A stretch of DNA of 64,000 nucleotides, from NCBI GenBank assembly GCA_947471985.1, contig CANIZL010000023.1, positions 1-64,000 on the forward strand, read 5' to 3'. The position numbers and the translations under genes were made by a program. Below, piece by piece: positions 57,620 through 64,000 of the stretch (position 1 is the first letter of the stretch; each line of letters starts with the position of its first letter). The notes under the pieces are model-generated. The model ran no database searches. It was not told the DNA's origin and was given only the letters and a program-made list of their open reading frames with translations. The stretch comes from Verrucomicrobiota bacterium. GTDB taxonomy: Bacteria > Verrucomicrobiota > Verrucomicrobiia > Limisphaerales > UBA9464.

Positions 57620-58837
57620 ATGTCGACTGCCGGGAAACGAACTGATCGATGGGCGAGCCTCGATACCCTGCGCGGCCTCGGGGCGCTGCTGGTGGTTTTT
57701 CATCATTTTGCCCTCTCTTTCTTCCCCCACACGGTCTTCGGGGCCAGCCAGCGACAGAACGCGGCTTGGGAATCCGCCCTGCACACGTTTCCGGGTTCGC
57801 TTCTGGTGGCCGGCCGTTTTGCTGTGGAGCTCTTTTTTGTCCTCAGCGGATTTGTCCTGTCGCGCCGTTTTCTGGGGGAAAGAGCCCTGGGGGACCGCGA
57901 ATTGGCGGCGGCCGTCGTGAAGCGTTGCTTCCGATTGCTGCCCATGGTGTGGCTCGGCATCGGGATGGTCGTGATCGCCTCCTGGTTGGGCTTGCTTCAC
58001 AGCGCAGCGGCCGGCGCGGCCACCGGATCCACCATCTGGTTGCAACCGAAGCCGGAGGGATCCGTCCGGCCTCTTCAAGTGGCCCTGTCGCTACTGGTCA
58101 GTCCTTTCACCCGGGGGGCGCAATACGACAGCGCGCTGTGGACCATTGGCTATGAAATGGTGGGCTCGCTCCTGGTCTTCGGCCTGGTGTTTGTGGCCCG
58201 TCGGACCCCATGGCGTTGGGGCATCTACGCCCTGACGGCCGGGTGGTTGCACAGCGAATCCACGCTGCCGTTCATTGCCGGATTGGTCCTGGCGGACCTG
58301 CACGCCTCGTTCCCGCGTTTTTCCACCTGGGCTGCGCGGAGTTGGGTGGCCGCTCCGGTCCTGCTCGGCGCCCTGTATCTGGGGGGTTATCCGTTCGCCC
58401 AGGATGAAGCCGGGCGACAGCACTGGAGCGCCTGGGTGCCGCAGCTCGCACGCTTGCGGAGCGGGGTCTTGGTCATCGGCGCCGTCCTGGTGGTGGCCAC
58501 GGTCCTGGGCAATCCCCGACTTCAATCGCTCCTCGATTGCCGCCCCGGACGCTACCTGGGACGCATCAGCTATGCCTTGTACGCGATGCACGAGCCCGTG
58601 CTCCTGACCCTGGGCTGCGGGGTCTATCTGGGATTAACCCCACAGTGGGCCCACACGCCGGCCGCGTTCACGGCCGGGGCGGCCATGCTGGTTGTCAGCT
58701 TCATTCTGGCGGAGGGGGGTACCCGTTGGGTCGATCTGCCGAGTCAGCGATTCGCCAATTGGATCGCCAAACAGTATCTCGCCAGCCTCGGCCCCGCGGA
58801 ACCGGCAAGTCGGCCCCATAACCCACCGCCGGTTTGA
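57620..58837 (+). CDS. Acyltransferase 3 (OafA/YrhL-like) membrane protein
   Basis: 405 residues, about ten membrane helices. RWASLDTLRGLGALLVVFHHFAL is the N-terminal RxxxLDxLRG motif with the family histidine. LFFVLSGFVLSRRF follows, then KRCFRLLPMVWLGIGMV. Enzymes of this type O-acylate sugars of surface polysaccharides. The C-terminal 30 residues are Pro/Ser/Ala-rich and soluble. It is convergent to the glycosyltransferase-like gene with a six-base gap. Confidence 0.9.
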   Translation: MSTAGKRTDRWASLDTLRGLGALLVVFHHFALSFFPHTVFGASQRQNAAWESALHTFPGSLLVAGRFAVELFFVLSGFVLSRRFLGERALGDRELAAAVVKRCFRLLPMVWLGIGMVVIASWLGLLHSAAAGAATGSTIWLQPKPEGSVRPLQVALSLLVSPFTRGAQYDSALWTIGYEMVGSLLVFGLVFVARRTPWRWGIYALTAGWLHSESTLPFIAGLVLADLHASFPRFSTWAARSWVAAPVLLGALYLGGYPFAQDEAGRQHWSAWVPQLARLRSGVLVIGAVLVVATVLGNPRLQSLLDCRPGRYLGRISYALYAMHEPVLLTLGCGVYLGLTPQWAHTPAAFTAGAAMLVVSFILAEGGTRWVDLPSQRFANWIAKQYLASLGPAEPASRPHNPPPV

Positions 58838-58843
58838 GCCACC

Positions 58844-59704
58844 CTAATATCGGGTCGGACGGAGGCCCAATTTTCGACCCACCCGCCCCGCAGCGACCCC
58901 GAATTTGGACGCCCAGTTAAATCGGCCGGCCCGTTGAAACCGGATGTCCATCGGCCGCGGCAAAGGGGACTTCGCGACCAGATCCAACCCGTTCGCCAAT
59001 TGGGAGCGGTACATCCCGATGAAATGGGCGGCCGCCAACTCGGCCGTGACCGGGAACTGATTGGAAACCACCCGCACCTGATCCGGATCCCAGTGATACG
59101 CCGAGAAGGTTGAAGCCAGCCACGCCCACGCCATTTGCTCCTGGACGTGCCGAAGATGCGGCGCGAGTTCGAACCCGAGAAACCATTCCAGGCGGTCCAA
59201 ATCCAGTACCCGTCGCCGGATCATATACATTCCGGCATTCACCCGGCCGACAAACTTCAACCGCCGCTGCCACAATTCCCGAAACGTCCAGGGCACCGGT
59301 TCGATGGCATCCATCATGAACACCGCATCCGCGGCGGTGGGCATTTCAAACAACCCGCGACTGGCACGAATAAAAAGAATGTCGCCATCGCAGTAGTGGC
59401 AAACGTCGTCCCCATCCAACAGGAGGGTATCCAGCAGTTTGAGTCCGAAAACATTCTCCGCCCGAAAACGCCGACAGCGCGGATGGTCCTGCAAGAGTTC
59501 GGCCATACGGGCATCCGCCTCCCGTTTCCACCAGATCCGCCGACAGGGGAGGGCCGCTTGCAACTGCTCCCCATCCTCGGGGGTGAGTGAACCGTCTTCG
59601 TGGAAAACCATTTCCAGCGCCGACGAATCGGTACGACCCAGCGTGCCCAGACAGGTGATGCTCTGGGCAACGTCACGATGGCAAACAAGACTTCGAAGGA
59701 TCAT
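58844..59704 (-). CDS. Putative glycosyltransferase with DxD motif
   Basis: 286 residues. It shows a nucleotide-sugar-transferase pattern: AENVFGLKLLDTLLLDGDDVCHYCDGDILFIR with the DGD motif, then FMMDAIEPVPWTFREL, GMYMIRRRVLDLDRLEWFLG and FIGMYRSQL. The family is not confidently placed (GT8 or a related nucleotide-diphospho-sugar transferase). No signal peptide. It probably works with the acyltransferase and methyltransferase genes nearby on a surface glycan. Confidence 0.68.
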   Translation of the reverse strand: MILRSLVCHRDVAQSITCLGTLGRTDSSALEMVFHEDGSLTPEDGEQLQAALPCRRIWWKREADARMAELLQDHPRCRRFRAENVFGLKLLDTLLLDGDDVCHYCDGDILFIRASRGLFEMPTAADAVFMMDAIEPVPWTFRELWQRRLKFVGRVNAGMYMIRRRVLDLDRLEWFLGFELAPHLRHVQEQMAWAWLASTFSAYHWDPDQVRVVSNQFPVTAELAAAHFIGMYRSQLANGLDLVAKSPLPRPMDIRFQRAGRFNWASKFGVAAGRVGRKLGLRPTRY

Positions 59705-59793
59705 TCAGGGACTGACCAGCCACTTCGCAGCCGCGGCGGATTCCGCGGTTGACGCCTCGGTGGGAGACGTGCCGGGCCGTCGGCGGATCAGCG

Positions 59794-59869
59794 TGGTGCC
59801 CCGACCAGGAATTGAACCTGGATCCTCGGTTTAGGAAACCGCTGCTCTATCCATTTGAGCTATCAGGGC
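59794..59869 (-). tRNA. tRNA-Arg (anticodon CCT)
   Basis: Minus-strand cloverleaf: acceptor GCCCTGA pairs with TCGGGGC, anticodon loop TTCCTAA (CCT, reading AGG), T-arm CCAGGTTCAATTCCTGG and encoded CCA (59796-59794). A G-A pair opens the anticodon stem. Confidence 0.92.
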
Positions 59870-60008
59870 GAGCCCCGCAAAATCGGGACCTTGCTTAACT
59901 CCGGCCGGAGCAGCGGACAAGGAGCAATGGCAGGCGGATGCCCGGCCGCATTGGGAACCCAAAGACCAATCGGTTCCCGCAACGATGGAAGTTCCGGGCG
60001 CCCTCCAT

Positions 60009-61331
60009 TCAAGCGCCCCGCGGAATCAGCCCCGAAGCACGCGCCTCACGTTCCAACTCCTCGCGGAACTGCGGATGCGCGATACCGATCAAAGCCCGGG
60101 CCCGTTCGGGAACCGATCGGCCCTTGAGATTCACCTTCCCGTATTCCGTCACCACGTACATCACATCCGTGCGCGGAGTGGTCACGATGTTCCCCGGCGT
60201 CAGCCGCGGCACAATCCGAGTTTTCACCTCGCCGCGGCGCTCGTACGTGGACGCAAGGCACATGAAGGACTTCCCCCCACGCGAGGCATAGGCACCCCGC
60301 ACAAATTGCAACTGCCCCCCGGTCCCTGTCAGGTGCCGATGGCCATCCGTTTCGGAGGCACACTGCCCTTGAAGATCGATCTGCGTCGTGTTGTTGATGG
60401 AAACCACCCGGTCGTTGCGGGCGATCATGTCCGGCAGATTGGTATAATCCACCGGGCAAGCTTTCACCGCTGGATTGCGGTGGATGAAATCGTACTGCCG
60501 CCGCGTGCCGGCCGCGAAAGTGAACACCAGTCGGTCCCGGTCGATCCCCTTGCAGCGACCGGTGACACGCCCGGCCTCGATCAGATCGATGACGCCGTCG
60601 ACCAACATCTCGGTATGAATTCCCAGGTCCCGGACACCTGATTCCCGCAACAGCGAACAAACGGCATTGGGCATGCCGCCAATGCCAATTTGCAGGCAGG
60701 ATCCATCCTCCACCTCCTCGGCGATCAGCGTGGCCACGCGATGATCCACTTCGGTGGGCGCCGGAAATTTGAGTTCCGGCAGGGCAGTCGCCGGGCCTTC
60801 GATAACGAAGTCAACCGCATCCGCCGGAAGGGAACATTGTTCACCCTCGACCTGCGGCATCGCATCGCACGTCTCCACGATGACCTTCCGCGCACGTTCG
60901 ATCATGGCATGGTGGTAGGTCGCTGAGGCCCCAAAATTAAAGTTCCCAGCCGCGTCCGGAGGGGCCGTTTTGATGCAAACCACATCCACCGGATCCAGAA
61001 AACGCCGATAATAATCCGGCGCCTCGCCGAAGTTCATGGGGATATACCCGGCGCGGCCGGCATCCGACTGCCGCCGGTCGTAGCCGGAAAAATGCCAGCT
61101 GAGCCACTGGAAGCTCTCGGACTGCGGATCCGAAGTCAGTACAGCCCGCTCCCGCAAACTCAGGGCCGAACGGATCCGCACCCGCCTCAATTCCGATCGC
61201 CGCTCTGCCAAAGCTTGATCAAAGGCATCGGGTTGCCCCACCCCGAACCCATAATCCACCCAGTCTCCCGAACGAACCAGAGCGGCAGCTTCAGCCGCGG
61301 AGATCACCAGAGCCAGCTTGCCCGTTCTCAT
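60009..61331 (-). CDS. Acetyl-CoA hydrolase/4-hydroxybutyrate CoA-transferase family protein
   Basis: 440 residues from ATG 61331 (MRTGKLALVIS). CoA-transferase superfamily: GFGVGQPDAFDQAL, FNFGASATYHHAMIERARKVI, GSCLQIGIGGMPNAVCSLL and LGIHTEMLVDGVIDL, whose Glu is the likely catalytic residue. Members exchange CoA between acetate, butyrate or 4-hydroxybutyrate. It reads away from the prolyl oligopeptidase gene (70 bases) and has no neighbouring fermentation genes; the substrate remains open. Confidence 0.85.
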   Translation of the reverse strand: MRTGKLALVISAAEAAALVRSGDWVDYGFGVGQPDAFDQALAERRSELRRVRIRSALSLRERAVLTSDPQSESFQWLSWHFSGYDRRQSDAGRAGYIPMNFGEAPDYYRRFLDPVDVVCIKTAPPDAAGNFNFGASATYHHAMIERARKVIVETCDAMPQVEGEQCSLPADAVDFVIEGPATALPELKFPAPTEVDHRVATLIAEEVEDGSCLQIGIGGMPNAVCSLLRESGVRDLGIHTEMLVDGVIDLIEAGRVTGRCKGIDRDRLVFTFAAGTRRQYDFIHRNPAVKACPVDYTNLPDMIARNDRVVSINNTTQIDLQGQCASETDGHRHLTGTGGQLQFVRGAYASRGGKSFMCLASTYERRGEVKTRIVPRLTPGNIVTTPRTDVMYVVTEYGKVNLKGRSVPERARALIGIAHPQFREELEREARASGLIPRGA

Positions 61332-61401
61332 GCCTCCGCGAATCCAGGTTCCCAACCGGTCCGGCCCCGTTGTTCCGCTCGGGATAGCGCCGATGGATTC
61401 T

Positions 61402-63552
61402 TCATTTTTCGAATTGAGCGAGCACAAACGCCAATTGATCTGCCCGCTCGTCAATCTGCTTGCTCACCGGTTTGCCGGCCCCGTGCCCCGCCTTTGTTTC
61501 AATGCGGATCAACATCGGATGCGGCCCCCGATTCACCTCCTGCAATCGCGCGGCAAACTTAAAACTATGGGCCGGCACCACCCGGTCATCGTGATCCGCG
61601 GTCGTCACCAAGGTGGGCGGGTAACTGACCCCGGGCTTCAGGTTGTGGTACGGCGAGTACGCATAGAGCGCCTTGAATTCATCGGGCTTCTCACTCGACC
61701 CATAATCGCTCTTCCACGCCCAGCCGATGGTGAATTGATGGAATCGCAACATATCCATAACCCCCACCGGCGGAAGGCAGGCCCCGAAGAGATCCGGCCT
61801 TTGGACAAGGCAGGCGCCCACCAGGAGTCCGCCATTCGATCCCCCTTGGATGGCCAGCCGCCGTGGGTTGGTGTAGCGGTGCTTCACCAGCCACTCTGCC
61901 GAGGCGATGAAATCATCAAACACATTCTGCTTGCGCAGTTTGGTGCCCGCCTGATGCCACTCTTCGCCGTATTCGCCACCGCCCCGCAGATTCGGCACGG
62001 CGTAGACCCCGCCGCGCTCCATCCATACCAGGTTCCCCACCGCAAACGTGGGAGTCAGCGAAATATTAAAACCGCCGTACCCGTAAAGCAGCGTGGGCGC
62101 CGTACCATCCAGTTTCACACCCTTCTTGTGCGAGACAAACATCGGCAACTTGGTTCCATCCTTGCTGGTGACCCAGATCTGGCGGGTTTCAAAGTCATCG
62201 GGATTGAAGGCCAGTTTCGGCTCCTTCCAAAGCGTCGTCTGCCGCGTCTTTAGGTCGTACCGATAAACACGCCCGGGCACATTAAAACTGGTGAAACTGT
62301 AAAATGTTTCCACATCCCCCCGCTCGCCGCCAAAACCACCCGCGCTGCCGATTCCCGGAAGGGCGATTTCACCCTCAAAATGTCCATCCAGCGCGAAGCG
62401 CTTGATCTGACTGCGCGCATCTTTCAGGTACTGCGCCAGCAATCCCTCCCCTACCACACTGACCCCGGTCAACGTCGCCTCAGCCTGCGGAATGACCTCC
62501 TTCCATTCCGCCCGGGCCGGACGACGAATATCGATGGCAATGAGCCGGCTTCGCGGCGCACTCAAATCCGTCTTGAACCAGAAAACCGGGCCGTCATTCC
62601 CCACAAAATCGTAGGAAGCATCGAAGTCCATGAGTAACTCCACCGGCGCACCGCCAGAAGCCTGCAGGTCCTGATAAACCACCCGGTTCTTCGTGTCGGT
62701 ACCTTCGGTCAGCGTGAGGATCAAATACCGACCATCATCGGTGACGCCTCCGCTGATTCCCCACTTGGCGTGATCTCGCCGCTCATAAACCAGCTGATCC
62801 GCAGCTTGATCGGTACCGATCCGGTGGAAGTACAGCTTTTGAAACTCGTTCACCTTCGTCAGCCGATCCTTCTCAACCGGGGCATCGTAGCGACTGTAAT
62901 AAAAGCCAGATCCATCCTTGAGCCAGGACAGGCCGCTAAACTTCACCCACTCGATCCGATCCGGTAGATCCTTCCCCGTGGCCACCTCCCGGACGCGCAC
63001 CTCCTGCCAGTCGCTACCACTCTTGGAAATCTGATACGCGACCAAACGGGCATCGTCGCTGGGTATCGGTGCGCCGGTAGAAACAGTACCAACCGCGGAA
63101 AGGCTGTTCGGATCGAGCAGGACCGTACCTGGCGCCCCAAGATCCGTGCTGGTCCACCAAACCGATTGGTTCTGGAGGCCCGTATTGTGACTGTAAAAAT
63201 ACCGCCCGCCCCGTCGATACGGCGCACTGAAACGCTCAAAATTGAACAAGGCTTGCAGGCGGGCCTTCAGCTCCGACCGACGCGGCAGCTTTTCCAAGTA
63301 CCCAAAGGTAACGGCATTCTGCGCGGCTACCCAGGCCTGCGTCTCGGCCGAATGGTCATCCTCCAACCACCGATAGGGATCCGCGACCGCTGTACCGAAA
63401 TAATCGTCCACGACGGTGGCCTTCGTTGTCGGGGGTGGAATCGGGGCGGGTAACATGATTTGCGAGGGAGCCGCCGTGTTCGGCAGACGAGAACTTGTGC
63501 AGCCGGAGAGAGCAACCAAACCAATGGCCAGAGAGCGCCGGAGCCAATGCAT
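61402..63552 (-). CDS. Prolyl oligopeptidase (S9A) lipoprotein
   Basis: 716 residues from ATG 63552. A lipobox is at LAIGLVALSGC, so the enzyme is probably lipid-anchored at the outer or inner membrane. The beta-propeller domain spans about 70-430 (DPYRWLEDDHSAETQAWV), and the catalytic alpha/beta-hydrolase domain carries the Ser in IQGGSNGG, Asp in DHDDRVVPAHSFKFAARLQ and His in KAGHGAGKPVSKQID. It cleaves short proline-containing peptides. It lies 70 bases upstream of the CoA-transferase on the same strand. Start chosen to begin the signal sequence. Confidence 0.9.
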   Translation of the reverse strand: MHWLRRSLAIGLVALSGCTSSRLPNTAAPSQIMLPAPIPPPTTKATVVDDYFGTAVADPYRWLEDDHSAETQAWVAAQNAVTFGYLEKLPRRSELKARLQALFNFERFSAPYRRGGRYFYSHNTGLQNQSVWWTSTDLGAPGTVLLDPNSLSAVGTVSTGAPIPSDDARLVAYQISKSGSDWQEVRVREVATGKDLPDRIEWVKFSGLSWLKDGSGFYYSRYDAPVEKDRLTKVNEFQKLYFHRIGTDQAADQLVYERRDHAKWGISGGVTDDGRYLILTLTEGTDTKNRVVYQDLQASGGAPVELLMDFDASYDFVGNDGPVFWFKTDLSAPRSRLIAIDIRRPARAEWKEVIPQAEATLTGVSVVGEGLLAQYLKDARSQIKRFALDGHFEGEIALPGIGSAGGFGGERGDVETFYSFTSFNVPGRVYRYDLKTRQTTLWKEPKLAFNPDDFETRQIWVTSKDGTKLPMFVSHKKGVKLDGTAPTLLYGYGGFNISLTPTFAVGNLVWMERGGVYAVPNLRGGGEYGEEWHQAGTKLRKQNVFDDFIASAEWLVKHRYTNPRRLAIQGGSNGGLLVGACLVQRPDLFGACLPPVGVMDMLRFHQFTIGWAWKSDYGSSEKPDEFKALYAYSPYHNLKPGVSYPPTLVTTADHDDRVVPAHSFKFAARLQEVNRGPHPMLIRIETKAGHGAGKPVSKQIDERADQLAFVLAQFEK

Positions 63553-63695
63553 CCGCCAACGGTGTCGGCTGCGTTCCACGTTGCCAACGCAATTTCCGAT
63601 AAAGCCGGAGGCGTATGGCCGCAAAACACCCATCTACCGCGACAGCGCAAAGTGAACACCCAAGCGCTTGAAAGTCAGTAAACCGTGATAGCTGA

Positions 63696-64000
63696 TCACC
63701 CCCGCAGGGCGCGGAGCTTCTCCCGCGCCGCCCCCGAGCGAACAGTCTCGCCAGCCAGTTCCCAACCCTCCGCAATGGATCTCACTTTGCCGGCAACAAA
63801 CAAGGCCGCCGCCGCGTTCAACAAAGCCGCCTCCAGCTTGGGGCCGACTATGGAACCTTCAAAAAGCCCCTGAATGATTGCGGCGTTCTCCACGGCATTA
63901 CCACCGGCCAGATCGGAGAGTACTGCCGGCCCCAGCGGCAACCCCTCGGAAAGCCAAATGGATTCACTGAAAGCCCGCGTCTGATGAAACTCAGCAATGG
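63696..64000 (-). CDS. trpD: Anthranilate phosphoribosyltransferase, C-terminal part (cut by window)
   Basis: Only the last 101 residues are present, entering from the right edge of the window. DLAGGNAVENAAIIQGLFEGSIVGPKLEAALLNAAAALFVAG matches the TrpD C-terminal domain, where the enzyme joins anthranilate to PRPP in tryptophan synthesis. The usual family wording is GGDAAENA, against GGNAVENA here. The active-site N-terminal half lies beyond 64000. Confidence 0.85.
   Translation of the reverse strand, partial: IAEFHQTRAFSESIWLSEGLPLGPAVLSDLAGGNAVENAAIIQGLFEGSIVGPKLEAALLNAAAALFVAGKVRSIAEGWELAGETVRSGAAREKLRALRG

Overview
The window is GC-rich, densely coded bacterial chromosome, with no plasmid, prophage or CRISPR signs. 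The gene mix suggests Verrucomicrobiota, probably near the Pedosphaera/Limisphaera group. The clues are an EF-P with a PGN loop tip, a bacterial myo-inositol oxygenase, a DUF3570 outer-membrane barrel, MEP-pathway genes (ispF, ispH) and a REP-associated transposase beside short CCTGGCAC repeats. This assignment comes from reading protein motifs; no database was searched.

Layout. 1-1086: a transposase cut by the window edge and a gene-free, repeat-bearing stretch. 1087-6834: an MlaF-type ABC ATPase, a ceramidase-like enzyme, a secreted metallo-beta-lactamase-fold protein, a repeat-rich lipoprotein and an MFS nucleoside-type permease. 6863-15333: YacG, a small exonuclease, an 1146-residue protein that may be PPi-type PEP carboxykinase, two stress/regulation genes (ECF sigma and coupled anti-sigma) and an SDR. 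15501-17678: a cytochrome P450 fused to two cyclic-nucleotide-binding domains. 17721-24027: rsmE, DUF4097 protein, DNA polymerase X, HD hydrolase, ispF, AraC regulator. 24252-31886: an exopolysaccharide or O-antigen locus (one GT2, three GT4, a Wzy/ligase-like membrane protein, an outer-membrane barrel). 31968-37130: efp, methyltransferase, DegP-like protease, inositol oxygenase, dGTPase. 37147-43215: a co-directional set of glutaminase-STAS-cNMP, iron alcohol dehydrogenase, APC permease and aldehyde dehydrogenase.

Two compact operons stand out. At 43385-46585 (minus) a carrier protein, a seryl-tRNA-synthetase-like amino acid:carrier-protein ligase, a GNAT and an MBOAT acyltransferase form a tightly overlapping set. 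It has the logic of the dlt operon (ligase, carrier, MBOAT) but uses a class II synthetase-like ligase in place of DltA. At 48365-50986 (minus) a SAM riboswitch with its own terminator precedes a threonine-synthase-like PLP enzyme, two MoaD/ThiS-type proteins ending in Gly-Gly and a NIL-domain protein. Control by SAM implies sulfur/methionine metabolism, so the operon may make homocysteine from O-phosphohomoserine through protein thiocarboxylates.

51139-64000 holds tRNA-Pro and tRNA-Arg, an IspH with an extra N-terminal chorismate-lyase-like domain, a HemN-like radical SAM enzyme, an octaheme lipoprotein cytochrome, surface-polymer enzymes (methyltransferase, acyltransferase 3, putative glycosyltransferase), a CoA-transferase, a prolyl oligopeptidase lipoprotein and the 3' end of trpD.
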